Below are positions 16,257 to 24,867 of a stretch of DNA of 64,000 nt, piece by piece. The notes under the pieces are model-generated. The model saw only the letters and a program-made list of their open reading frames with translations, did not search any database and was not told where the DNA came from. This DNA is from Nitrospirota bacterium (GTDB lineage: Bacteria; Nitrospirota; Thermodesulfovibrionia; Thermodesulfovibrionales; JdFR-85): positions 1 to 64,000 of the forward strand of contig WGER01000029.1 in the NCBI GenBank assembly GCA_015492645.1. The letters are read 5' to 3'. A program made the position numbers and the translations under genes. Within the stretch, counting starts at the first letter, position 1; each line of letters opens with the position of its first letter.

Positions 16257-18888
16257 ATCTCTGGATTACAAATCTCCTCTCATCTGCCTCTGTCTTGAGA
16301 TTCCCCCTGAGTCTCTCGTGGAGAAGGTCCTCCAGTATCTTTGAAAAGATTGGACCAGGGGTGAAACCCATCTCCAGGAGGTCCTTACCTCTGAGGGCAG
16401 GCCTCAGAGTTCTCAACTCCAGCAGGTATCTGGAGATGGCCCTCTCCACCCTCTTATTCTTAGATGTTGCCATTACAAAGAGTACAGTTTCAAGTGGCAG
16501 GGGATGGAGGAGTCTGTAAATCTCCACAGGGTCATCGGTGGTCATCAGTCTTGAAGACAGAACCTCGTACTGTCCCAGAGACTGGCCTATCAGACGTTGC
16601 TGTCTGGGGGGTACGCCGAGTCTGTCTATGATATCTCTCCTGTCAGAAGGTGGGATTATTGACAGGAGCCCCATCAAATAGAGTGTCTCTTTCTGAACAG
16701 GCTCATCCAGAAAGAGGAGGTCAAACCATGTGAGTACATCCCTTATTGACTGGACTGTCTCCTTCAATGGTTTCTGTGGCTTCAGTGAGGGGTGCAGGGT
16801 CTCCAGGAGGCCGTACTGCGAGAGCCTCTGGATGCTCTGCAGGGGGTCTGTCTCCTTAAATATAAGGGCGAGTTCATCGTAGAGTCTGCTGCCGGTGAGT
16901 TTCTTAAACAGGTTCAGCCTCACAGCAGATCGTATAAGTCTCTCTGTATGTCTGCTGATCTTGAAGCCAAACCTCTCGGCAAACCTCACGGCCCTGAAGG
17001 CCCTCGTTGGGTCCTCAACAAAACTGAGGTTATGCAGGACTCTTATAACCCTCTCTTTGATATCCCTCTGTGCTCCGAAAAAGTCCAGAAGGAGACCGAA
17101 CTCATCCGGGTTTAATTTGATGGCAAGTGTGTTTATGGTAAAGTCTCTCCTGTAAAGGTCCTTCTTTATAGAGGAGGTCTCCACTCTTGGCAGTGCTGCA
17201 GGCCTGTCATAGTATTCAGTCCTTGCGGTGGCGATGTCGATAGTGAAGTCCTCCAGAGGTGCATCGGGATGTTCTGCCTTATTAAATATTATCTTAGCTG
17301 TGTTGAATCTCCTGTGTGTGACCAGTTTCACACCTTTGAGTGTCCTGCTGAAGGATGTGGCAAAGGCGATGGCATCCCCCTCAATGACTATGTCTATGTC
17401 AAGGTTCTTCTGCCCCATCAGGAGGTCCCTTACAGAGCCTCCAACCAGATAGGCCCTGTAAGTCATCTCATCCGCGTGCCTGCCCACTTTCTCAAGTATC
17501 TTAAAGACAAAAGGTGGCATCCTCTCTCTCAGCAGATGGGCCACATTTCTGCCAATAGAGGGTCTCTCATGAACCTCTGCCTCGTCCAGCCTCTTCCTCC
17601 TGAGAAGTTCATCATAAAGGGCTCGTAACAGATCTGTCCTGGTTATACACCCTACAACCCTCCCATCCTGTATAACAGGCATGAACCTCTGATTCTTTTC
17701 AACCATCGTCCTTTCCACCTCCTGCAGGGGGGTGTCTGGTGCGGTGGTCTCAGCATCAGTGGTGGTAAATTCCTGGACCTTACTCATTCCGAAACCATGC
17801 AGGATCGCCTTCTCAACCACCTCTCTGGTGATAATCCCGAAATACCTGCCTGATTTGAGTACAGGCAGGACATTCACACCGTAACGGGTCATCAGGACCT
17901 CTGCCTTCTTTATCTCTGTATTGTGTGATATCGTGATAACCGGTGAGGTCATTATATCCCTTACCACCTTCTGAGGCCTGATCAGCCCTGGAATCAATTG
18001 TAGTATCCTCTCCTCCACCAACTCCAGTGGCACACCGCTTACTGTTGCCGAGCCTGCAGAGGGGTGTCCACCACCGTCAAAGTATTTCAGCAACTCTGTT
18101 ACATCAAACTCCGGCACCCTGCTCCTGCAGATGATCACCACCTTCCCCTCCATTTCAAGGATCATAACCAGGGCATCAATCTCCTCCATATCCATTATCC
18201 TGTGGGCCAATCCTGCTGCATCCACCACATACTCTGTCCTTGATGCCTTCACCACCCTGACCCTTATCCCGTACTGGTAGATATCCTGGAAAGATGAGAG
18301 GAGTTCGTTCAGGAGTCTGATCTCCTCCCTCCCGAGTTCTATCTTTATATACTCTGAGACTATGTTCAGATTTGCTCCCTTTCTCAACAGATAGGCCGCT
18401 GCCTGCAGGTCCCTGAAGGTGGTGGTGGGGAAACGGAATGAGCCGGTCTCCTCGTATATCCCGAGACAGAGTACAGTCGCCTCAAGGGGGCTGATGGGGA
18501 TCTGTTTCTTTACTATCTCCTCCACAAAGAGGGTGGCTGTCGCTCCTACCTCCTCTACAACCTCCACTGCTGCCCTTATCCTGTCCTCGGCCGAGGGGTG
18601 GTGGTCATAGAGGTGGACACTTACACCGGGCATCTTCACCACATCCTCAAAGGGGCCGAGTCTTGAGGCCCTGGAGGTGTCAACCACTATCACCCTCTTT
18701 ATACTTCCTATGTCAATATCCGAGGCCCTCAGTATCTGGAAGGGCTGGAACTTGTGGAGAAACTCCCTCACCTTTCTCTCCTCAGAGCCTGGCATCACGC
18801 AGACCGCATCTGGATAAATCTTCTTTGCACCGAGCATTGAAGAGAGGCAGTCAAAGTCGGCATTCAGATGACAGACAATTATATCCAT
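16213..18888 (-). CDS. cca: tRNA nucleotidyltransferase with DHH and CBS domains
   Basis: An 891-residue multidomain protein. Residues 1 to about 300 are a DHH/DHHA1 phosphoesterase (HLNADFDCLSSM, VVDTSRASRLG, DHHPS, GGGHPSAGS). Residues of about 310-430 form a pair of CBS domains. The rest is a class II poly(A)/CCA polymerase with GGSVRDLLMG, the metal motif NLDIDIVIEG and RRDFTINTLAIKL. This architecture is known from Aquifex, Deltaproteobacteria and relatives, where it often adds A or CC to tRNA with a split partner. The DHH part suggests linked removal of nucleotides. It lies between a GGDEF gene, six bases upstream, and an overlapping RNA ligase gene. Whether it adds CCA or only A cannot be decided by eye. 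Confidence 0.9.
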   Translation of the reverse strand: MDIIVCHLNADFDCLSSMLGAKKIYPDAVCVMPGSEERKVREFLHKFQPFQILRASDIDIGSIKRVIVVDTSRASRLGPFEDVVKMPGVSVHLYDHHPSAEDRIRAAVEVVEEVGATATLFVEEIVKKQIPISPLEATVLCLGIYEETGSFRFPTTTFRDLQAAAYLLRKGANLNIVSEYIKIELGREEIRLLNELLSSFQDIYQYGIRVRVVKASRTEYVVDAAGLAHRIMDMEEIDALVMILEMEGKVVIICRSRVPEFDVTELLKYFDGGGHPSAGSATVSGVPLELVEERILQLIPGLIRPQKVVRDIMTSPVITISHNTEIKKAEVLMTRYGVNVLPVLKSGRYFGIITREVVEKAILHGFGMSKVQEFTTTDAETTAPDTPLQEVERTMVEKNQRFMPVIQDGRVVGCITRTDLLRALYDELLRRKRLDEAEVHERPSIGRNVAHLLRERMPPFVFKILEKVGRHADEMTYRAYLVGGSVRDLLMGQKNLDIDIVIEGDAIAFATSFSRTLKGVKLVTHRRFNTAKIIFNKAEHPDAPLEDFTIDIATARTEYYDRPAALPRVETSSIKKDLYRRDFTINTLAIKLNPDEFGLLLDFFGAQRDIKERVIRVLHNLSFVEDPTRAFRAVRFAERFGFKISRHTERLIRSAVRLNLFKKLTGSRLYDELALIFKETDPLQSIQRLSQYGLLETLHPSLKPQKPLKETVQSIRDVLTWFDLLFLDEPVQKETLYLMGLLSIIPPSDRRDIIDRLGVPPRQQRLIGQSLGQYEVLSSRLMTTDDPVEIYRLLHPLPLETVLFVMATSKNKRVERAISRYLLELRTLRPALRGKDLLEMGFTPGPIFSKILEDLLHERLRGNLKTEADERRFVIQRYGEHLRRVPQKIST

Positions 18889-18894
18889 AGGGAT

Positions 18895-20307
18895 TTACTT
18901 GGCCGGCCTCTCTGACACTACAATCTTGTCTCTGCCCATCTGTTTGGCCCTGAACAGGGCATTATCTGCAAGGGTTATCAATCCATCAGAGTCTTTCACA
19001 GGGTGTACAGGCCAGCAGGCTACTCCCATGCTCACAGTGATCCTTTCCTTTCTGAGTATCTTGAAGGAGTGTCTCTTCACATACTGAGCCAGACGTTCTG
19101 CCTCCTTCAGTGCCCCGTCGAGGGATGTCTGGGGCAGAAGGAGGATGAACTCCTCACCTCCATATCTTGCAAAGACATCACTTCTGCGTGTGTGGCGTCT
19201 GACGAGCTGGGCAAATTCTCTCAAGACCTGATCTCCCACCCTGTGGCCATACCGGTCATTTATGTTCTTGAAGAGATCTATATCCATCATGATGCAACTG
19301 AGGGGATAGCCGTATCTCTGAGCCCTGCTGAACTCCTCCTCCAGCCTGTGATAAAAGTATCTGATGTTGTAGATGCCTGTCAGGTAGTCAGTTATGGCAA
19401 GTTTCTGGAGTCGTGTCTTCTCATTCTCTATCTTCTCAAAGAGGAAGGCATTATAGAGCACATTCGCTGCAATGTTGGCCACTATATTGCAGAGCCTCAG
19501 TTCCCTCTCATCAAACCCCTTGTGTGTCCTTGATGTCCTCAGAAAGAGGGTGCCTATCACCTCATCTCTGTAGATGATTGGTATAACCGCTATCGCCTTT
19601 ATGCCTATTGGTGCTATAAATCTCTGTACAGAACGCATAAGAGGCTCCTGCATCGCATCCTGAATCACCACGGGGCGCTTGTTCTTGAGGGCCTCCCTTA
19701 TCTCAGGATATTTCCTGATATCTATCCTGATATTGGTTATACTGGGGTCCTCAAAAGAGGAGACTACATAGGCATATCTCCGATCACCTAATCCTATACT
19801 CAGGATTGAACAACGGGTTACGTCTATCATCTCTGAGATCTTTTTCACTATGTAGTAGAGTATCTTCCTTGGGTTAAGTGTGGAGGTGATCAGGTATGTA
19901 AGTTCAACAACGGCCTCCAGGTCTTTCCTCGCCTCATACAGACACCTGAACCAGCTCTTCCTCTCACGGGCTATCCTTATCTTTAGATCCAGGTCCTCTT
20001 CATGGAAGGGGGCTATCAGGTAGTAGTCTATATTATAGTTTATTACTGCATTTAGTGCCCTCGGGATGTTCTCCATGATGAGGGCAATCTTTGGTATATC
20101 GATCTCAATCTCTCTGAACTTTTCATTCAGTAGAGTGGCCTCTACAAGGAGGAGTTCATAGGAATCACTCTGTAAGTTCCTCACAAGACTCTTCAGAGTG
20201 GTTACATACTGTGGAGTATAGTTTCTCTGTTGAAAAAAGTCCTCAAGGAAGTTTCTCAACTTTAAAGACTTTTCATAGACCAATATATCCCTTTCGCCCT
20301 GTGTCAT
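18895..20307 (-). CDS. GAF-GGDEF diguanylate cyclase with receiver-like N-terminus
   Basis: A 470-residue protein. Residues 1-120 look like a degenerate receiver domain. A GAF domain (about 130-290) contains TLNPRKILYYIVKKISEMI. The C-terminal GGDEF domain has DYLTGIYNIRYFYHRL and the active-site loop RYGGEEFILLLP, which retains the catalytic GGEEF. It should make cyclic di-GMP. No RxxD inhibitory site is obvious four residues before GGEEF. It precedes cca by six bases on the same strand, an unexpected pairing. Its promoter is an extended -10 eight bases from the ATG. Confidence 0.9.
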   Translation of the reverse strand: MTQGERDILVYEKSLKLRNFLEDFFQQRNYTPQYVTTLKSLVRNLQSDSYELLLVEATLLNEKFREIEIDIPKIALIMENIPRALNAVINYNIDYYLIAPFHEEDLDLKIRIARERKSWFRCLYEARKDLEAVVELTYLITSTLNPRKILYYIVKKISEMIDVTRCSILSIGLGDRRYAYVVSSFEDPSITNIRIDIRKYPEIREALKNKRPVVIQDAMQEPLMRSVQRFIAPIGIKAIAVIPIIYRDEVIGTLFLRTSRTHKGFDERELRLCNIVANIAANVLYNAFLFEKIENEKTRLQKLAITDYLTGIYNIRYFYHRLEEEFSRAQRYGYPLSCIMMDIDLFKNINDRYGHRVGDQVLREFAQLVRRHTRRSDVFARYGGEEFILLLPQTSLDGALKEAERLAQYVKRHSFKILRKERITVSMGVACWPVHPVKDSDGLITLADNALFRAKQMGRDKIVVSERPAK

Positions 20308-20315
20308 CTTATTAA

Positions 20316-20324
20316 ATTATAACA
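20316..20324 (-). promoter_or_regulatory. Extended -10 promoter of the GGDEF operon
   Basis: The minus strand reads TGTTATAAT, followed by eight bases and ATG 20307. At most a one- or two-base leader is predicted. It would drive the GGDEF, cca and RNA ligase genes together. Confidence 0.55.
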
Positions 20325-20380
20325 GATTATCTCGATGAGTTGTACGATATAAACCTATGGTTGTATTTTTCTTAATCTAA

Positions 20381-20407
20381 AAACTTACACTTCCGAAGTG
20401 TGAGTTT
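20381..20407. repeat. 27-base near-perfect palindrome between divergent promoters
   Basis: Two 13-base arms (AAACTTACACTTC and GAAGTGTGAGTTT) meet around a single central C, with one mismatch. It lies between the GGDEF promoter and the nadB -10 box. It could bind a dimeric regulator or be a small dispersed element. It does not match the NAD-regulator sites I know. Confidence 0.65.
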
Positions 20408-20434
20408 CGGGGCATAAAAGTTGGCCAGAAGTTG

Positions 20435-20440
20435 TAAAAT
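20435..20440 (+). promoter_or_regulatory. -10 box of nadB, leaderless
   Basis: TAAAAT followed by six bases and ATG 20447. No Shine-Dalgarno sequence. The 27-base palindrome lies 28-54 bases upstream, overlapping where the -35 region or an activator site would be. Confidence 0.45.
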
Positions 20441-20446
20441 AACACT

Positions 20447-22024
20447 ATGCTGAGTTCTTGGGAGACCCTAAGCACCGATTTTCTTGTGATTGGTAGTGGT
20501 GTAGCAGGGCTGAGGGCTGCTGTTGAACTGAGTAAAGGGGGTGAAGTGCTTGTGGTCACGAAGGATGTAGTTACAGAGTCCAGTTCAGAGTATGCTCAGG
20601 GTGGTGTGGCAGTTGCGTTGAGTGACGAGGACGAGGTGGGTATCCACTTTGAGGATACCATAAGGGCAGGGGACGGGTTGTGCCGTGAAGAGGCTGTGAG
20701 GGTCCTTGTGGGAGAGGGGCCTGAAAGGATAATGGAATTGATTCAATGGGGTGCCGAGTTTGACAGGGTAGGTTCAAAACTCGATTTCGCCATAGAGGGG
20801 GCCCACTCCAGGAGAAGGGTCCTGCATGCCCATGGTGACTCCACTGGACAGGAGATAGTGAGGGTACTGATAGAAAAGATAAAGACCCTCAGAGGTGTGA
20901 AGAGAATGCCCTACAGTATGGCCGTTGACCTCTATGTGCAGGATGGGGTTTGCGGTGGTGCGATAGTGCTTAGGCCAACAGGTATATGTCTTATAAGGGC
21001 AAAGGCCACGGTGCTGGCCACAGGAGGTGCCGGTCAGGTCTATGCAAGGACCACCAATCCCTCTGTGGCAACCTCTGATGGGGTGGGAATGGCATTCAGG
21101 GCTGGTGCGGTGGTTGAGGATATGGAGTTCGTCCAGTTTCACCCGACAGCACTGTATATGGAGGGTGCCCCACAGTTTCTGCTCTCAGAGGCGATGAGGG
21201 GGGAAGGTGGGGTTCTAAGGAACATACATGGTGAGGCCTTCATGAAGAGGTACCATCCAGATGGGGACCTGGCTCCGAGGGATGTGGTCTCCAGGGCGAT
21301 AATCTCTGAGATGGTCAGGACGAAGAGCAGTCATGTCTACCTTGACATGACACACCTGGACGCCCAGTTTCTAAAGAGGAGATTCCCGAGGATATACAGG
21401 ACCTGTCTGCAATGTGGTGTTGACATAACCTCCCAGAAGATCCCTGTATCACCTGCGGCCCATTATATCATGGGTGGCGTGAAGACGGATATAGATGGTC
21501 GTACAACGATCAGGGGTCTTTATGCAGCAGGCGAGACGGCATGTACAGGGGTACACGGTGCGAACCGGCTCGCCAGCAACAGTCTGCTGGAAGGGCTTGT
21601 GTTTGGTGCAAGGGCAGGGGTTGCAGCCCTTGAAGAGGCAGGCAGGGCTCTCTCACACATAAGAGAAATACCTCGCCATCTACTGGAAGGTATTGGTGAG
21701 ATCTCAGGACAAGAGAGCCTGAGGGATGAAGTGAGGAGGGTGATGTGGGAGAGGGTGGGGATAATCAGGTGCAGGGAGTCACTACAGATTGCCAGGGATT
21801 TCTTGAGAGAGCATGCCTATATAACAGAGAAGCAATACCTCCGGAGAGAGGAACTTGAATTGAAGAATATCCTTACCACCGCCATGTTGATAACAGAGTC
21901 CGCCATGAGAAGGGAGTGTTCAATTGGTGCCCATTACCGTTCAGACTACAAACAGAGGGAGGGATGCCTCTACCATCAGGCAGTGGTATTGAGGGGAGAC
22001 AGAATGGAGTTCTACAGGTCATGA
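20447..22024 (+). CDS. nadB: L-aspartate oxidase
   Basis: A 525-residue flavoprotein that oxidises aspartate to iminoaspartate for NAD synthesis. The FAD-binding motif VIGSGVAGLRAAVEL lies near residue 14. Other landmarks are SSEYAQGGVA, the HPTALY loop and the active-site region AAHYIMGGVKTD, followed by the FAD-binding GETACTGVHGANRLASNSLLE region. Under anaerobic conditions fumarate would be the electron acceptor. It precedes pyk with an ATGA overlap, a pairing without obvious pathway logic. No nadA or nadC is seen here. Another NAD gene, nadD, is 8 kb upstream. Confidence 0.95.
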   Translation: MLSSWETLSTDFLVIGSGVAGLRAAVELSKGGEVLVVTKDVVTESSSEYAQGGVAVALSDEDEVGIHFEDTIRAGDGLCREEAVRVLVGEGPERIMELIQWGAEFDRVGSKLDFAIEGAHSRRRVLHAHGDSTGQEIVRVLIEKIKTLRGVKRMPYSMAVDLYVQDGVCGGAIVLRPTGICLIRAKATVLATGGAGQVYARTTNPSVATSDGVGMAFRAGAVVEDMEFVQFHPTALYMEGAPQFLLSEAMRGEGGVLRNIHGEAFMKRYHPDGDLAPRDVVSRAIISEMVRTKSSHVYLDMTHLDAQFLKRRFPRIYRTCLQCGVDITSQKIPVSPAAHYIMGGVKTDIDGRTTIRGLYAAGETACTGVHGANRLASNSLLEGLVFGARAGVAALEEAGRALSHIREIPRHLLEGIGEISGQESLRDEVRRVMWERVGIIRCRESLQIARDFLREHAYITEKQYLRREELELKNILTTAMLITESAMRRECSIGAHYRSDYKQREGCLYHQAVVLRGDRMEFYRS

Positions 22025-23442
22025 CTCGACACAGGACAAAGATACTCTGTACAATAGGGCCGGCAAGTGAACATCCCAAGACCATCCGTGCGATGCTTCG
22101 CGGAGGTATGGACGGGGCGAGGTTGAACTTCTCCCATGGCTCCCGTCAGTGGCATGCCTCTGTATATAACCGCCTGAGGGACCTCTCTACGGAGACAAAC
22201 TCTCCCCTTTGCATACTGCAGGACCTGCAGGGTATCAAGATCAGGATTACCGATGTGGAGAGCCCCTTCAGACTCAACAGGGGTGAGGTGGTCAGGGTTG
22301 CACCAGGTACCGAGAGGACAAGCCATCAATGCATTGTGATTGATTATCCCCATCTGTTGAAGGACCTCAAGAGGGGTGACAGGATACTGATTGACGACGG
22401 TTTGATAACACTCGTTGTGAGGGACAAGGGGGCTGGTGGCCTGAGGGCAGTGGTAAAAGAGGGAGGGATAATAAGCAGTCGGAAAGGTGTGAACCTGCCT
22501 GATTCCAGGGTCTCTTTAAGCCCTTTTACTGACAAGGACAGAGAGGACCTTGAGTTTGGTCTCTCCCTCGGCGTGGATTATGTGGCACTGTCTTTTGTGA
22601 GGTCTCACAGAGAGGTGAAGGCCCTAAAGGAGTGGATGGCCGGCAGGGGACACCAATTACCTGTGATAGCCAAGATTGAGAGGCCTGAAGCAGTCTCGGA
22701 TATAGACCGGATCCTTGATCTCTCAGAAGGGATAATGGTTGCCAGGGGAGACTTAGGAGTGGAGATGCCCCCTGAAGAGGTCCCGCTCATTCAGAAGGAA
22801 TTGATAATAAAGGCCAATAGCAGGGGGAGACTGGTTATCACCGCCACTCAGATGCTGGAGTCTATGAAGGAACATACAAGGCCTACCAGGGCCGAGGTGA
22901 CAGATGTGGCAAATGCTGTATTGGATGGTTCGGATGTCCTGATGCTCTCTGCAGAGACATCGGCGGGCAGGTACCCTGTACAGGCAGTAAAGATGATGCA
23001 GAGGATAATCTCTGCCACAGAGAAGAGGCCCGCTGTCAGGGAGAACCTCTTCAGACACAATATGCTCCAGAAGAGGGATGATATGAGTTTTGCCGTTGCA
23101 GATGCAGCGGTAAGGGCTGCTGAAGATATAAGGGCCAGTTATATTGTGGCCCTTACAGAGTCAGGTTATACCGCCATGTTGATATCCAAGTTGAGGCCCT
23201 CTGTACCTGTTATTGCCTTCACACCAGAGGAGAGGGTGCTCAGGGTTATGAGACTCTTCTGGGGGGTTAGCCCATTTATGATGGAGAGAAAGGCCCACTG
23301 GGATGAGATGGTGAGTGAGGTGGTGGAGTTGATGAGGCAGAGGGGGCTTATTAGGAGGACCGAGACCTTAGTGATAGTGGGTGGTGACCCTCCAGGTATG
23401 GGTATGACCAATATAATGAAGATCATCAGGGCAGGTGTCTGA
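22021..23442 (+). CDS. pyk: Pyruvate kinase
   Basis: About 473 residues, the standard length. It converts phosphoenolpyruvate and ADP to pyruvate and ATP. Evidence includes ILCTIGPAS, GARLNFSHG, the catalytic Lys region PVIAKIERPEAV and the Mg-binding IMVARGDLGVEMP. The beta-barrel B domain and a C-terminal allosteric domain are both present. The ATG overlaps the nadB stop. In an autotroph making pyruvate by Por, this enzyme would act when carbon flows glycolytically. Confidence 0.95.
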   Translation: MTRHRTKILCTIGPASEHPKTIRAMLRGGMDGARLNFSHGSRQWHASVYNRLRDLSTETNSPLCILQDLQGIKIRITDVESPFRLNRGEVVRVAPGTERTSHQCIVIDYPHLLKDLKRGDRILIDDGLITLVVRDKGAGGLRAVVKEGGIISSRKGVNLPDSRVSLSPFTDKDREDLEFGLSLGVDYVALSFVRSHREVKALKEWMAGRGHQLPVIAKIERPEAVSDIDRILDLSEGIMVARGDLGVEMPPEEVPLIQKELIIKANSRGRLVITATQMLESMKEHTRPTRAEVTDVANAVLDGSDVLMLSAETSAGRYPVQAVKMMQRIISATEKRPAVRENLFRHNMLQKRDDMSFAVADAAVRAAEDIRASYIVALTESGYTAMLISKLRPSVPVIAFTPEERVLRVMRLFWGVSPFMMERKAHWDEMVSEVVELMRQRGLIRRTETLVIVGGDPPGMGMTNIMKIIRAGV

Positions 23443-23444
23443 GT

Positions 23445-24227
23445 GTGGCAAGACCTCTCGGTCAGCATTTTCTGAATCATCCGGGTATCCTCAAAAGGAT
23501 CGTGGATGTGGCTGATGTAAGACCAGAGGACCTTGTGGTTGAGTTTGGTGCGGGGAAGGGTTCTCTTACTGCCTTTATTGCGGAAAGAGGTTGCAGGGTA
23601 ATCGCCATAGAACTCGACAGGACCCTTTACAGGGTCCTGAGAGAGAGGTTTAGATTTGCAGAAAATGTTGAGATCCTCCGCGAGGATATAATGAGGTTTG
23701 ACCTGAACTCTCTCCCCCCTTATAAAATAGTTTCAAATATCCCCTATTACATTACAACTCCCATAATCTTTCGTCTGCTGGAGGAGGGCGGCAGTCTCCT
23801 CTTGGCTGTACTCACAGTACAGAAAGAGGTGGCAGAGAGGATCATTGCACCAGCAGGGAGCAAGAGATACGGGGTCCTTTCCGTGATGGTGCAGATGGTG
23901 GCAGATGCTGAGATCGCCTTTTACATACCAAAGGGCCTTTTTGTGCCACCTCCAAAAGTCGACTCAGCAGTACTTAAACTCACAAAGAGGGCGTCGCCAC
24001 GGGTCCCTGTCTCTGATATGAGACTATTCAAGAAGGTGGTGAAGACCGCCTTCAGACAGAGAAGAAAGTACATTGCCAATTCCCTCAAGGGCCTCATCTC
24101 TAACCCTAAGGACCTCCTTAATGATATCGGGATAACCCCTACCAGAAGACCTGAGACACTCACAATTGAGGAGTTTGCCAGAATAGCAGAGGCTATTCAG
24201 TCTCGCAGGGAGGAACCCTCTCCTTAA
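23445..24227 (+). CDS. rsmA: 16S rRNA (adenine1518/1519-N6)-dimethyltransferase
   Basis: A 260-residue KsgA/RsmA enzyme. It begins at GTG with the characteristic PLGQHFLNHPG. The SAM motif VVEFGAGKGSLT, the acidic loop VIAIELD and catalytic motif IVSNIPYYITTPI are in order. It methylates two adenosines at the 3' end of 16S rRNA and acts as a late 30S assembly checkpoint. It follows pyk by two bases, so it is probably in the same transcript. The C-terminus overlaps the convergent LigD-type gene by 35 bases. Confidence 0.95.
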   Translation: MARPLGQHFLNHPGILKRIVDVADVRPEDLVVEFGAGKGSLTAFIAERGCRVIAIELDRTLYRVLRERFRFAENVEILREDIMRFDLNSLPPYKIVSNIPYYITTPIIFRLLEEGGSLLLAVLTVQKEVAERIIAPAGSKRYGVLSVMVQMVADAEIAFYIPKGLFVPPPKVDSAVLKLTKRASPRVPVSDMRLFKKVVKTAFRQRRKYIANSLKGLISNPKDLLNDIGITPTRRPETLTIEEFARIAEAIQSRREEPSP

Positions 24228-24660
24228 GGCCCTTGAGGACCTCAGGTGTTAATGCCACCTGGAGTTTGTAGTCTTCAACTGCATACTGGTCTTTCTTCTT
24301 TATCAGGAGCCATTGCCCCTGTCGATTCTTCATCTTCAGCAGTACAAAGAGACCTCTGAGTCTTTTGCCTTTAAGGAAGAACTCCAGTTTCCCTTCCTCG
24401 ATGCTTCCATCCCTCAATTCATACTCTCCCGAATCCCAGATCACCACAGGACCGGCTCCGTAATGTCCCTCCGGGATGATGCCCTCGAAGGTGCCATACT
24501 CAATGGGGTGGTCAGAGACTTCAACAGCAAGCCTTTTGTCCTTTGGTGACATGGATGGCCCCTTTGGTACTGCCCAGGACTTGAGGACTCCATCCATCTC
24601 AAGCCTGAAGTCATAATGGAGTTTTCTTGAGTGATGCTCATGTACAACAAAATAGGGCAT
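24193..24660 (-). CDS. Stand-alone LigD-type 3'-phosphoesterase
   Basis: A 155-residue protein equal to the phosphoesterase domain of bacterial LigD, without the ligase or polymerase parts. Matching the Pseudomonas enzyme, I can place the catalytic residues His9, His15, Asp17 and Arg19 within HEHHSRKLHYDFRL, and His51 in SDHPIEYGTFEG. The domain heals 3' ends of DNA or RNA by removing ribonucleotides and phosphates. Free-standing versions occur in archaea and some bacteria. No Ku or LigD ligase is in the window. It could serve DNA end repair or, given the RNA ligase nearby, RNA repair. Confidence 0.88.
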   Translation of the reverse strand: MPYFVVHEHHSRKLHYDFRLEMDGVLKSWAVPKGPSMSPKDKRLAVEVSDHPIEYGTFEGIIPEGHYGAGPVVIWDSGEYELRDGSIEEGKLEFFLKGKRLRGLFVLLKMKNRQGQWLLIKKKDQYAVEDYKLQVALTPEVLKGLKERVPPCETE

Positions 24661-24683
24661 TACAGGCCTCTCTTCTTTGTAGT

Positions 24684-24710
24684 ATTATACACATTCTGAT
24701 TGAAAGTCAA
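24684..24710 (-). promoter_or_regulatory. Promoter of the LigD-type phosphoesterase
   Basis: On the minus strand TTGACT (24710-24705) is followed after 15 bases by TATAAT (24689-24684). ATG 24660 lies 23 bases beyond. Spacing is short but both boxes are good. Confidence 0.5.
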
Positions 24711-24730
24711 TCGGTGAAATTTGTCCCGAA

Positions 24731-24753
24731 TTGCTGTTTGACTTTTGGTCAAA
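24731..24753. repeat. TTGCTGTTTGAC... motif with TTTGAC/GTCAAA dyad
   Basis: The dyad TTTGAC-N5-GTCAAA is preceded by TTGCTG. A closely similar sequence occurs at 1820-1840, and related half-sites at 44041 and 44083. A GC-rich possible hairpin and TCTTTT follow at about 24763-24788. The 207-base gap otherwise holds the divergent promoters of the flanking genes. Confidence 0.45.
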
Positions 24754-24867
24754 AACTCAGTAAGCGGTAGGGGCTCCCGCCGTCTTTTAAATTGTATTTC
24801 TAACGGCTATTCTGGACTAACACGATTACTTGCCAAATTCTTGTTTGTTTTTTTATCGTAATATACT

